Notes under the pieces: model-generated | Databases searched by the model: none | What the model was told of the DNA's origin: nothing | What the model saw: the letters and a program-made list of their open reading frames with translations, nothing else | Assembly (NCBI GenBank): GCA_014773175.1 | Contig: VXCM01000959.1 | Location: forward strand, 59,796 to 123,795 | Length of the DNA stretch: 64,000 nt | Origin: Lucifuga dentata | Taxonomy: Eukaryota > Chordata > Actinopteri > Ophidiiformes > Bythitidae | Reading direction: 5' to 3' | Shown here: positions 25,454-37,650 of the stretch, one piece after another | Layout of the letters: the number at the start of each line of letters is the position of its first letter | How positions within the stretch are numbered: the first letter of the stretch is position 1 | Position numbers and translations under genes: made by a program

Positions 25454-28400
25454 TTGTGTCTTATCAGCTTGTGTGTTATCAGATGGTGAATGTATAGTGA
25501 GTAGATGCCTCTGTTTGTCCTGCCTCAGTGAACTGCATGGTTACAATTCCTTCTTTTCAGCCCACAGCTGAATGTGACGGCTGTTTGTGAGTGACCACCA
25601 CTGTGGGCCTTATGTAATAATCAATGGCCTTCTTTCCTCTTCCCCACCATGAGTCTGTGTGTGTGTGACAGAAGGAGACAGACACTGTTATATGACCTAG
25701 GAAACACACAGGCAGCACAGACTTCCTGTTTTTGTATATTGTGTTGGGTCCATTGGAGGCAGGAAGTGAGAAGGATTGCTGGTCTGCTCTTTTTTTTTTT
25801 TGCTTTCGGAGGGTGAATTTTGCCCCTAAAGATGTGAATGCTAACTCAGCTGCCCCTCACTCACAATTAGAAATTTGGGAGGGCTGAATCTAGACTGCTG
25901 CCTCTGAAAGCCAATAAGAAATCCAATTATATCGCCAGTCTGGTGTTGATGCTGTTAATGGTTTGATGCCGCTTCAGGAAATGACCTTCATAAGGATCCT
26001 TTACCTTGGCGATGGACGATCGCCAAGTCTTATCTCGACATTGATTAAACAAGGAAAGGAAGGCCTTTACTCATGTCTGATTAAAAAAAAAAAAAAAAAA
26101 NAAAAAAAAAAAAAAAAACATTCAGCACGTCTGTGTTTCTGCATAAAAAATGAGGATGGGTTCGAGCCAAACCCAAGTAGAACCCGTAGGAACAAAGAGT
26201 CTGATGGTGGCAGACAAGCCTGAGTGGCTGCTTTGATGGACTGATTAAGGTTATAATAGTCATCTGCCTTGGTTCTACCCTTCAGGCAGTGAATGTGTAT
26301 GTTGTGGGGAGGGCTGCTCCCTCTTTGTTCTGGCCTACTCCACTCATGCCTGCTTTTGTCCCCACCCACAGTCTACCACAGAGACCATTATCTCTCTCTC
26401 CCTCTGTCTCCCGCCAAAACAGGGAGGGGGTGGGTGTGTTGCTTTTTCCTTCCTTCTTTCTCTTTCTCTCTCTCTGTCCACTTTCCTCTCAGCTAGGTAC
26501 ACTTTATGTCTGACATGTTTCCAGGGCAACACAGGTAGAGAGAAGGTGTGCAAAAGCTCTAGTATGCAGTCTCTCTCTACACCTCTCTCTCTCTCTCTTT
26601 CTCTCTAACATTTCCCGCCACTCCAGGGTGCATGGGGAGGGGAGAGGAAGGCTGTTAGAGCGGGTNCTCTCTAACATTTCCCGCCACTCCAGGGTGCATG
26701 GGGAGGGGAGAGGAAGGCTGTTAGAGCGGGTATGAAGAAAGGCTGGCTCCTCTGAGCCTCGCGCCAAATGCCGGCGTTATTCAAATCAGCTCAGTGAGTG
26801 CGGCCCAACTGTCTCCATGTCCTGTTAACCCCTCAGTGCTTCATACCAGCAGGCAGCAGATAAAGGCAGAGAGGCAAGTGTGGCTAAAGGGGCTTTTCTA
26901 GATAAGTGGAAAATGATTCATTGATGTTCCAGAGATACAGAAAAATGTGAAGTCTGTACCTGCAACTACAGGCAGCAAATAGTCCAAATAAAATCAGGTT
27001 GGGGAAAATGTGAGATTTTTTTTGTCATGAAAGAGACTCGTTGTAGACAACAGAATTGTGGCTGCTACATCTTGTGAAGCTTCACATTTTATCATCCTTT
27101 TCTTTGTGAAAAATAACTAAATTCTATCATTCCGTTGTAATTTTGTTATGAAACCACTGGAGATAATGTAACTTTCTGTAGAAAAATTAGAGCGTTAGAA
27201 TGGTGTTTAAAGCTCACAGTTCCAAAGCTGCAGCATTTAAAGATTCGGAATACTCAGTTACCTGATCAACTTCCTCTCTCAAACTGTTTCTCTTTCACAT
27301 CCTCTTTGTCTAACAGCCACTAAAGAATGAATGAGCTGTGAAGTAGTCAGAGGGTGAAAGACTTACTTATCCTCTGCTACGCTCTAGTGGCTGTGTGCAT
27401 TAAATGCATGAAATGACTGATTTAGCTTTCAATCTTATTATTGAAACTCTTGATAAAAATCAGCTCCACTAGACAGATTCCAATTATCATCCTTTCCTAT
27501 TTTGAAAAAAAGAATCATATTCTACTAGTCATTCTACTTTAAATTTTGTTATTCTGAAATCATTGGAGATAAAAGCAAATAATAAGATCCTGATAATGCT
27601 GGATATTTCTGTAAATGTCACAGTTCCAAAGTTCCAGCATTTAAAGATTTGGAATACTCAGTTACACAGTCAACTTCCTCTCTGTCTCTCTTTCTGAATT
27701 AACTGAAATATTTTGCAGAAATCCATTAAACTCAGTTTTGTTCAGTGTTCAGTTACCTACAAAATTATATGCGCTAATGAGTTTACATATTTAATTTTAA
27801 ATCATATGGCTGCAATATTTTTACTGAAATATGTAAGTGAGCAGATTATATCATCCACAGCTGCACAGATTCCAGACATCACCCTGCAGCTTTCCATAAC
27901 CAATCAATAAAAGCTCTTTGCGTCTGGTCCCAGGAGAGTCTGGAAGCGAGAAGTCACAGACAAGACAAGACACATTATCCTGTTGGTTTCTTGGCCCCAA
28001 AAGCCACTTCTCAGTGTTTATTTCATGCGTTTCATGTAGGAGTGTTGAATACACATAACTGACCACTGTTGTTTTGTGACTTGATACAATTTTAGTGAGT
28101 ACATGGTAAGTATAGATTTACATTAAGAAGTAGGGCAAATAATTAAATCACTTCTATTTTATATTGTCCATAATGATGTTAGCAATGTTAAAAGTTAGCA
28201 TTTTTGGATGCTTAAAGGTTTAAAAGGATGACAGCATGCAGCTGTGTCCAACATGTGGCTGCGTCTCTATTATCCTTTTGCTCTTTATTTGAGTCGCTGC
28301 ATCCCTGCTCAACATCTTACTTAGTTGATAACTGCCTGTTTACTGTGATAAAAACATCTTTTATATTATTTATAATGCATTTATGCCCTTCAAAGCAAAA

Positions 28401-29277
28401 CCTACACTTTCATCTTTGTTCCCTGCACCACCTGTCTTTTTGTCTGATTCATCCCATATTTGGAGGGCTTTATGTACAGTCTGGCATCACCACAGCCAAT
28501 CAGATTATAAGTGTGGGCGTGACAACCAGTCTGACTCCTTGGCGTTGCCTGGCAACTGGGGCTGCTGCACTGTAATTCAATCCTTGCAAGGATCCTGCAA
28601 GGAGGTTACATGCAAAGAGACAAGAGGAAATCATCATTAGATGTACTGGGGGAGCAAATGACCCAGGATGGACTCTATTTCTCACACTACTGAGCAGGAA
28701 CATGGATATGGAGAACATAGAGAATATGAATGGATGAACTGCATTTATAGTAATAGCATCTAGAACGTGACTGAATGGCCACCTTCAATTTCAGCAGGGA
28801 TATGCAGAAAATATCTACCACCAGCTCTGTATTATTGTTGAAGTGTGAATGCATTACATGCATCATGATACAGCAGTGTTTTGACACACCAACCTGCTTC
28901 TGTCCATGCGGGTGCAGCAACCGGTTGTCATACACATTAAATCACACACATGGTTGTTGCTCTAGGGAAAAACGGCACTGAAAGGGTTACAACAGGGGGA
29001 GGATGCAAAATTGGCTTGAAGTCAGTGTCAGAGAAGAATACAGAGAAAGACAGAAAGACAAGGAAGAGCAACGAGGACTGGATGCCAGGGTTGAACCTAT
29101 GCAATGAGCAATAATCAAATGCGGCATTAACTCATTAACTCATAACGGCATTTTGCTGCTCTTGGAATCTCTTCCTCCATCCTTCCTTTATTTTATTACT
29201 GCAGCACTTTATATCTCACTCCTGCTCTGCCTGCTTGGAGCATGTAGCTGTGTTCTGTAGTGGAATGAATGGGGAGG

Positions 29278-29280
<3 letters not shown>
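24591..29280. other. Intergenic region upstream of nt5c1a
   Basis: No coding gene recognised. It contains CA/CATA repeats (25318-25455), N joints at 24923, 25196, 26101 and 26666, and an assembly-type duplication (26601-26665 equals 26667-26731). A direct repeat pair about 400 bp apart lies at 27088-27300 and 27483-27695. Confidence 0.6.
27088..27695. repeat. Direct repeat pair of ~210 bp
   Basis: 27088-27300 and 27483-27695 share several blocks in the same order (TTATCATCCTTT, TAATTTTGTTAT/TAAATTTTGTTAT, CACAGTTCCAAAG, CAGCATTTAAAGATT, GGAATACTCAGTTAC, CAACTTCCTCTCT). They look like a diverged local duplication with unrelated sequence between them. Confidence 0.7.

Positions 29281-29325
<45 letters not shown>
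29281..29325. repeat. (GA)n microsatellite in the nt5c1a 5' region
   Basis: About 22 GA units lie only ~64 bp upstream of the nt5c1a start codon, so they are probably in the promoter or 5' UTR. Length polymorphism could matter for expression (inference). Confidence 0.9.
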
Positions 29326-29328
<3 letters not shown>

Positions 29329-29388
29329 CTGTAGTAAAGAAGGCATCAGGAGAAACACTGAGTGAGGAGAGTGAGCTGCAGAGGTAAG

Positions 29389-32300
29389 ATGAGTCTTAAC
29401 AACGGTCAAACTCTGACCGAAGGTGGAGAGGTAAAGATAAACGGCAGCAGCAGCAACCAAGCTCCCTGGGAAGATGCTGGGATGGTTCTGAGGCCCTCAA
29501 CCCCTAGCAGGAAACCAAAACCAGTAAGTATCCTGACAACCTGATGCAACTCCCGTTTGATGTTGTAGCGTATGTGGGCATTCTGGCATCAGGTGAAGGA
29601 AGACATAGTGAAACATTAATACAAATAGTGAATTATAAGTTTGCAACACTATAAGTTAAACCTGTAATCATCACTAAATATTGCAGCAAACTGTGGAACT
29701 GAACTGCACAGGTTAGAGAGTCATGCATCATTTAAAGCCTTTAGTTGACTATTAAGAAAGTTAGGTGCACATTCATTTGGGTGAAACAGGATACACGGGA
29801 TCAGCAACTAAAGTGTGAGGGGCTCTTGTTTCAGATCACGTGGTAGTCCTAAAGCTTATCTATTGCCTCACTTGGATTTGTTACCTGCCTTTTCAGCAAG
29901 AATGCATCAAAGCAGAGATCTATACAACTTTGGTCACTTGCAGAATGCGGGAAGTTGTTTTAGTTCAAGGAACAAATAATCCCTAAATCTTTTATTTATC
30001 ACACTTTTAGAAGTATGTAACCTGAGTCTGAAAGTTTTTTTTGTTTTCAGTTTTCAGGTTGAAATATCTGCCAATTTTTAATAGATTAACAAATTTACAG
30101 ACCAATTTAAAATGCATTGTGCTGCTTTATCAGTCGCCACATGCCAGTCTGTCTATAATGCTTGTCTGCAGCGTCCATTATCAGAGTTTTGCAGAGGAAA
30201 GTGTTTCATATCACACCAAAACTTCTGCTCTGTCAGCAAAGTTATTTTACTTACTGCTGTATGTCAATAGTTACAACCCAAACAGAGCAGAGGTAATAAT
30301 ATAACATTTATAAAAATATTCTATAGAGCTTTCTCACAGGTGTAACTGATCAGGTTAATTCTAGCTGGTTAGTCATGTTATTATGCCTGTTGGCTCACTG
30401 ACCCACAGATATGGAGCAGTGCCATCGTTAATATTAGTTCCACCTGTGATTTCCCTGCTATGATATATCAGTGTTGGTTTCGCTAACAAATCAGCAACTT
30501 TTGTGAGTTGGCTTTATCAATTATGCCATGGCTTTTAATATAATTAATGCTCTCCTTTAGTTTTTAAAGTTTTTTTGTTTAAAGAGCCAAATTGAATGTG
30601 AACACTATGTCCACACCAAGAAGTCATGATACTGAACCCTGACTGGTTCATGTTAATGATATCAGTTTCTCTTATTCAAATAGTGCAAAACTGCATTTTT
30701 CCTTTGACTGAGGAATTATGCTGTGTTCGACAGACCTCGGAACTCAGATTTTTCCCAGTCGGAAGTTCCGATTTCCAACTTAAAACCGTTCCAGCCAAAT
30801 ATACATAAAAAAGCATGGCTGAACACCAATAAATACTGTAAGATTAAATAGACTTAGTAACAAATTCTAACTAAAATAAAGTTAGATTAAAGGACTGTTT
30901 GGTTGTGTTGTTTTACAATGATATTTCACAGTGGGTATTAAACATTTGTGCAGAGAAGTAATATTCTGAAATTATTTACACTTACGTATCAATGGCAAAC
31001 AGTTATTATACACTGTAGATAGTTAACTTAGAGATATATTTTGACCTTTTTATTTCAGTGTCATGTAAGAAAAAATACTTTATTCGCCTGTTAGCTGATC
31101 ACTTCCATTCATAAAGCTTGCTTCCACGGGTGTTGCCATGTTGAGTGATGTCATAGTCGTGAAGTCGTGGTAGATAATTTTGGTCTGAGTTAAAAAGAAA
31201 AAAAAAATTGGTCTGAGTTTCCCAGTCAGAGCTCTGACTTCAAATGCCATTCCAACACATTTTTCCAAGTAGGACGTCAGATAAATCCGAATTCCGAGTT
31301 CTGTCGAATGCAACATTATTCCAAATGCAACAAACCAGTCTGATTGGTATTGGCCTAATTATTAGAACCAATTAGGACTCTGTTGTAACAGCCTGGATGG
31401 AGTTAGTCTGAAGCTGCCTGGATGGAGATTTAAAATGCCCAAACTTAAACCTACATTAATCCACATTTATTAAAATAGAAACTAAGTCATTTATAAATTC
31501 ATAGAAAATTTACTCTGAGCTTTTAACCCTCTTTTAGCTAAATCAGTTTTATAGCTGCATGTACTGTATAATTGAGTCTTAACCCCATTTCCAGCAGGTG
31601 ATTAGCTGTTTCTAATAAAAAGCTATGATAAACCTTGTGTTACTTATATAGCACCAAAAATGACAGAAAGACACATTTAATGACTAAGAAAGTTGAGAAT
31701 ATAATAAAATAAAGACAAAGATATTTTCCTCAGGAGTTGGTGGAAACCAAAACAGAGCTAAAGGAGTGAATTTTGGAATCATCAGTGGATCGAAAGATGT
31801 CTCCAGTTATTTGCTAGAAGTGCTCAAACAAATCTGAAAAATTTCAAATTACACCTTAAATATCACATATGTGCAGAGCCAGAGGGAATTTGCACTGGTA
31901 GCTGAAAAATCTGAAGGCAGATAATTGCATCTGTACATGCTTGGAGTGCATATAATAAGCTTAAGCCTCATGAAGTCTTATGATGTTTATATTTCTCTCT
32001 CTCTCTCTCATCCTTCAGCCCAAACCAGAGAATGCCATCACCATTGCTGTGTCTTCACTAGTCCTGTTCAACATGGAAAAGGAGCAGCAGATCTACGAGC
32101 AGCAGGGCATGGAGGAGTACATCAAGTATCAGGTGGAGCACGAAATGGAACCTTTCAGTCCTGGCCCTGCCTTCTCCTTTATCAAGGTCAGAAAATGAGA
32201 AACATATGTGTACATACACAATCTATCAAACCCAGTGCAGAGTGATTCCATATACAGTGTTTCTGTGATGTCAGGCTCTGGAGGAGGTGAATGGATAATA

Positions 32301-35300
32301 ACCACAGTTTTTCACACTCAAGCAGACACACTTATACATTCACACACTTCCATCACGCCTGCAGTGATTAATTGTGTTCCAGGCTCTGGAGGCGGTGAAC
32401 GCTCGGCTGAGGGAGCTTTATCCAGAAAGTGAGGAGCTCTTTGATGTTGTGCTCGTGACCAACAACCACGCATATGTCGGTTTAAGGCTCATCAGCACCA
32501 TCAATCATTACCGTGAGTTACCAATGCACTCACAGCTTCTGGGATGATAGATAGTTTTTTCAGCATATGTAAAGGCATACTGTACACATAATATTGATTT
32601 GACTGAAAATTTCTTGATCATTCTTTGCTGGTACAGTTTGATTTCTGACCTTTTGAGTGGGTTTTCCACCAGAGGGGTGAACCATCACTTCAGAGTTTGA
32701 TTGCTAACTATTCAGTTTGAGCTTTAAAAGGTCAATTGTCTCTTTTGCTTTAATTACCTTCTGACTAGCTAAATGGTTTGATTCAAGGAAGCAGGGTTTC
32801 CTGTTTCATTTGTTATTTGGATTTTGAGCTCAATAACAAGGTTAGAATTATACGGATATAAGCATAAATGTATAGACAGTATTTCATATGAGCATATCAT
32901 GGATTAGGAGGGATCAGTAAGGTACAAATTCCACTCAATATCAAGTTGACTCAATTTATTTAATCATTGAAATAAACATTCTGCCCATGATTAAACCAGA
33001 GCATTTTCAGAACTTCACAGTTTTGTGAGTAGATGGTGTTTCATTGAAAAGAAAACTGGATAGAGTGGGAGCCACAGTGGTAAACACTGCTGCCCTCAAA
33101 GTCCCATCTCAGCCTCTGTGCTTTCTGTTTGGAGTTGCTATCTTCTCTCCTATCAACAGCAAAAAACATTTGTTAGGATAATGTTCCTGCAATTATCCTT
33201 GCCCAAGACACAAGGCCGTCGACCTGAAATTGGTCCCCACTGGCTGCACTGCAGCTACCTGCTGCTCCTAGTCATGATGGGTCAAATGCAGAGGTAGAAT
33301 CAGCCCCACAAAGATCAATGAAATATAAAAATTTTATTGAAACATACATTTTCTGATGCACTGGGACACGTCATCAGAGACGTATCATGGGGTCATCAGT
33401 TGTTTCAGGTCTTTCAACATCAGACACACCCATCCAGGCTACTGCATCAGGGCTGATTACATCCTGCGGCTTTTGTCTACAGCTCTCTGGAGGATCTCTG
33501 CTGCTGTCTCCATGACTCTATTCTTGCTCGCTCCCATCAGTCCCGATGTCAGTAATTTGCACTTCAGTCTCCATCCACTAGCCATCACCATTGAGTGCCC
33601 CATGCTGTTTCAGTCCTCTGATCTCCCCACCTTTGTTTGCTCCTTGATTTTCCCTCCACCTGACCCCCACACCTGATTTCAAATCTGTGATCACTCAGTC
33701 TACATATACTGGTCCTTTTTCTTTGTTCTTGGCCAGACTGTCTTGTGTCTCTAGTTTGTCAGAACCAAGCATCTTGCCATTCTGGTTTATTTCTGTATTT
33801 GTGTCCCAGCTTCTGGTTTTCCTACCTGGAATTTTTCTAGTGTCCTTATGGCCTTATGATCCTGTGTCTGTCCCCATGACCTACAGATACAAACGTGTAC
33901 ATCACAACACTCTTTTGACTGAGTGAGAAACAGAGAAATACGGAAAGAAAAGGGAACTGGACAGTAATCTAAGAATCCTTTGTTCTGTGGTTCTACTCTG
34001 TTCAGCTGAGAATATTTTGTTTACTTCCTTTGTGAATCCCTGAGTACTGAAATATTCCCACTCAGTTAAAGGCCCCACTCCTCTGTGTGGGTGAACAGAG
34101 GCTGTCCGTTATGGTAGTGAGATCTTTCTCTGCATAATCAAGGGAAAGTGATGGGAGTTAGGGATCTGTGGTCTTGACTCCTTCCAGGGATTTGGCTGTG
34201 TTACACCAGCACCCAGTGAAATAGCAAAGCCAAGCGGAAAGATCTGCACTGCCGGAGGAAGGATGTCAGGCTCTTTCCTTTCATGTCCCTCTCGGTTTGC
34301 TCTCCATTTCTGCCTCCTTTTCTTTGAATCTGGCTCACTCCTTAACCAGCATGTAAAGCCTCATACCACCAGCAATCATGTGTGGAATGGTCTTACAGAA
34401 ATCTGTCAGAAATCAATATTTAACTGAATAATTACAGTAAATGCACAATATTTAGTTTCATTCATGCAGAAATACAAGGCAACGTAGAGATGCACATAAA
34501 TGCAACCAAAAGTAATAATGTCTGTCTTGATACATAAATAAGTCATTAATTTTGTGAGAAACAGATCCAGGTGCTGGATTGGAGCCAATCTCTCCCAATC
34601 TTACACAACAGTGGTTCTCAATCTGTGTGGCACTCTGTGGTGGCACTTGAAGCGCTCTCTGGTGTTGTGCCAGATGACTCTGGAAATTTATTCAGAGAAT
34701 CAAAGCGACTGAAATTTATAGAAACTTTTCAAACCAGTTGTGGCAAATTATTCACAAATACATTAAGAAATAGTTTTAAAGTTTAATTTGTATTATATAT
34801 ATATATTTGAAAACGGCTTAACTCATCCCACATGTACACGATGTACTTATATTTTCAGTATTACACCAATGAGTTTTTTCTGTGATTGTCTTTGGAGTTT
34901 GTGGCTTGTTGAGGCAGAATTTAGATGTTTTGGTTTGCTCAGAGGTAGTGCTTGGCTAAAAAAGTTTGAGAACCACTGTCCTAATAACTCACACTCTTCA
35001 TTAAGATCACTGTGTATGATTAATTCAAAGTCGGTCAACTGTAGCATATTGTTGCATCAGAATTAGTATCACGTAAAACAAACAAACAAAAAAAAAATAG
35101 TTTTACACACATCCACCCTTCACTGAGCTTTTTTCCTTCATCTCCAGAGCTGTTCATTGAGCGCTTCTGTATGACCGGGGGAAACAGTCCCATAGGCTAC
35201 TTAAAGGCCTACCACACCAACCTGTACCTGTCTTCTGACCCAGTCAAGGTTCGAGAAGCTCTGGAGGAAGGTCAGTGTCAAGAGACAGAATCTACAAATG

Positions 35301-37113
35301 ACTGAGAAATGCAACTGATTTCCAAAAATAACTTGAACAGATAAGGTGTAAACTCTGTATTTGTGCATCATTCAGTGTGTGTGTGAATCATGAGCTAATA
35401 TGTGTGTATCAGGTATAGCAGCAGCCACCATGTTCTGCCCAGAGAAGATAACAGAAGTGTCGGACTCTCAGCTGCGTGTCGCCTTTGATGGTGATGCTGT
35501 TCTCTTCTCTGATGAGTCTGAGCAAATTTTTAAGGCTCATGGACTGGACAAGTTCTTCGAGCACGAGAAGGAACACGAGAACATGCCTCTGGACCACGTA
35601 CTGTATACACATAGTGATTCACTACCACAGTCATAACGAATATGAAGTGCATACATCTCATTAACTACATCCAATTTAATTATGGGTAGTTAAATTGAGT
35701 GTTGTTAAACTGTATGGACAAAATGATCATTAATTGTACCATGTAATATTTCTAAAATACTTGCTTCAAAGACATCGTTTATTTATCTTCATCACTACCA
35801 TCATTTCCATTACGTCCTCTGTTCAATTTAAAGACATGAAGCTAATGTGCTAAACTATAAAAACAGGACTTTTAGCCTACAGAGCAGAAAACAGGAGCTC
35901 TGATTGGCCAGGAGCATTCAGAGAGTTTCTGCTCTGAGAGCTTTGCACGCTGGCTGCATGCCTTTAAATTAAAGCGATCATAAAACTCAGTTTGTAATTT
36001 GTTCAAGCATATGATAAATGAGTTGTCAGAGGAAATATGATAAGAAGATACATTAGCAAATTGAGTAACAAAACTCAATTTGAAAGCCTCTTAGGTAATT
36101 GTTTGGGAAATCAATTTTAAATTAAATTTATTCCTTTTTAAAGACAAAGTAATGAAATATTGTTGGTAATTGGTACATTTATAGGAACACATCAGTGATT
36201 TTTCATGTTTGAGCCCATACTACCCACATACACGTTACCTTACTGGCCAGTCATTTTCCAAAACATAAGACAGTATTTTAGTTTTTGTGTTTTGTTTTGT
36301 TTTTGTTTTTTTTTGCCAAATCCCCTAATCTTTCAATAATCAAACCTTAAAACTCAGTGTTTGGCCTGCTAACACTTATGCATGATTGTAGATGGCACAG
36401 TCGTTTTCATTTCTCAGTAAAAGCAGTTTTCTCCTGGGACTATATTCCCTGGGGTAGAACACACATTTTCTTCTGTGTTGCTCTGTGTTGAAATGCTAAA
36501 ATTACATTACCTCGACAAAACAATTAACAAACATTTTGTTTGCTGTGATGGGTTACCTATTTTAAGCATGTTCAAGTCTCTACAAGTTGATTTTTATAGT
36601 GTACTGGAATGAACTGAATGGCAGTTTGGAAGGTAAAAAACAAATTCTAAAATTTATTGCTCCTGTAGCATGTTTTGGAAAATGGTTGGCAGTAAAGCAA
36701 CATAAAAATGTCAAATGGTTCTTCCTCTGCTTTATTCTCCTTTCCTCCTCTAGGGCCCTCTGAAGGGTTTCCTAGAGGCTTTAGGCAAACTGCAGATGAA
36801 GTTTTATGCCAAAGGCCAGCGCATGGACTGTCCCATCCGTACTTACCTGGTGACGGCTCGCAGTGCAGCCAGTTCAGGGACCAGAGCCCTAAAAACTCTG
36901 CGGTCATGGGGTCTGGAGATCGATGAGGCTCTCTTTCTGGCAGGGGCTCCCAAGGGCCCGATGTTGGAGAAGATCAGGCCCCACATTTTCTTCGATGATC
37001 AGATGTTTCATGTGGAGGGTGCAGCAGAGTTGGGGACAGTGGCATGCCACGTTCCCTATGGGATCACTCAGAGATTCAGCAAGGCAGGAATTAAGGACAA
37101 AGATGTTTCTTAA
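29389..37113 (+). CDS. nt5c1a: nt5c1a, cytosolic 5'-nucleotidase 1A
   Basis: Cytosolic enzyme that hydrolyses AMP to adenosine in muscle and heart, activated by ADP (family knowledge). Six coding exons: 29389-29523, 32019-32186, 32383-32512, 35148-35270, 35413-35597 and 36754-37113. All are in phase, giving 366 aa (human 1A has 368). The N-terminal 45 residues are poorly conserved, as in the family. Then come [38 protein letters not shown] and [20 protein letters not shown]. The catalytic motif [12 protein letters not shown] is at residues 210-221 (D211 nucleophile type, D213). The C-terminal exon has [20 protein letters not shown] and [15 protein letters not shown]. The exon-5 donor is the weak GTACTG. 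ATG 29389 has a good context (A at -3). Paralogue 1A rather than 1B is favoured by synteny with mycl/mfsd2a. Confidence 0.96.
30713..31319. mobile_element. TIR element with TTCGACAG...AACTCGGAA ends in nt5c1a intron 1
   Basis: The left end ATGCTGTGTTCGACAGACCT continues CGGAACTCAGAT. The reverse of the right end, ATGTTGCATTCGACAGAACT, continues CGGAATTCGGAT. The pair bounds about 600 bp without a transposase. A related decayed copy is at 60762-61070. The superfamily was not determined. Confidence 0.65.
32254..32304 (+). repeat. Decoy copy of the nt5c1a intron 2/exon 3 boundary
   Basis: CAGGCTCTGGAGGaGGTGAA at about 32273-32292 repeats the real boundary CAGGCTCTGGAGGcGGTGAA at 32380-32399, with similar GCAGagTGATT sequence just upstream. 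Reading from the decoy AG gives ALEEVNG then a stop (TAA), so it cannot serve as a productive exon start. Confidence 0.7.
33066..33330 (+). mobile_element. Degenerate SINE-like repeat in nt5c1a intron 3
   Basis: The start GAGCCACAGTGGTAAACACT resembles the common fish head 'GGCACAGTGGTTAGCACTG'. The middle CTTTCTGTTTGGAGTTGCTA and the tail CTGCTCCTAGTCATGATGGG then TCAAATGCAGAGG also match the usual order of that family. It is diverged, with uncertain limits and class. Confidence 0.5.
34609..34978. mobile_element. hAT-type MITE in nt5c1a intron 3
   Basis: The termini CAGTGGTTCTCAA (34609-34621) and TTTGAGAACCACTG (34965-34978) are inverted repeats typical of teleost hAT MITEs, with no transposase between them. 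The flanking 8-mers (TTACACAA and TCCTAATA) no longer match well, so the insertion is old. Confidence 0.8.
36179..36710. mobile_element. TTAA-type TIR element, copy C, abutting nt5c1a exon 6
   Basis: From ATAGGAACACATCAGTGATT and CATGTTTGAGCCCATA onward it aligns with copies A and B, through GTGATGGGTTACCTATTTTA and ACTGGAATGAACTGAA. It then stops about 65 bp short of the expected right terminus. Exon 6 starts at 36754, so the element runs up to the polypyrimidine tract. Confidence 0.7.
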
Positions 37114-37650
37114 ACACACACATAAATGCGTCGTAGCTGTGCAGGAGAAGAATGAACATTGACATTTAACTGTGGCTGCAATATTTATGATCTTAACTGC
37201 TGGAACATGTGATCACTCATCAAAGCTATCATAAAATGTCCCTAAAATAGGTTGAAATACAGTATAATGAGTCAATGTTATACATTACCCAATAATTTAT
37301 TGCAAAGAGTTATGTTATTTCGGTGTTTTCAGAGGGACATTTTATCTATTATGACATTTTTTGGTTACATATCTGGTTATTGTATTTCATGAATTAATGA
37401 AAGGCAGCAATATTGTCTGTGCTTTATGAAGGGAAATTTATCTTACAAATATATTTTGGTGACCATATAACTCTCCAAAAGAAAAGTAGTATTTTATACA
37501 TACATACATATACATGTATATATGTATGTATATACTGTATATGTGTGTGTGTGTGTTTAATTTCCATATATATGGAAACTAAACATAATCAGTTCTTTAA
37601 AAAAAAATTATATCAAATTATCAATTCCAAAAGATGTTTATTTATATTTC
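37114..37650 (+). other. nt5c1a 3' flank / probable 3' UTR start
   Basis: AT-rich sequence after the stop codon with a TATA/CATA-rich palindromic stretch at about 37498-37568. No canonical AATAAA was found here. The ISG12 duplicon sequence begins near 37650. Confidence 0.5.

Larger units (their letters stand above)
29524..36753 (+). other. nt5c1a introns 1-5
   Basis: Introns occupy 29524-32018, 32187-32382, 32513-35147, 35271-35412 and 35598-36753. They hold transposon remnants listed separately (30713-31319, 33066-33330, 34609-34978, 36179-36710). Intron 2 carries a near-copy of the exon-3 boundary. No other coding sequence recognised. Confidence 0.8.
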
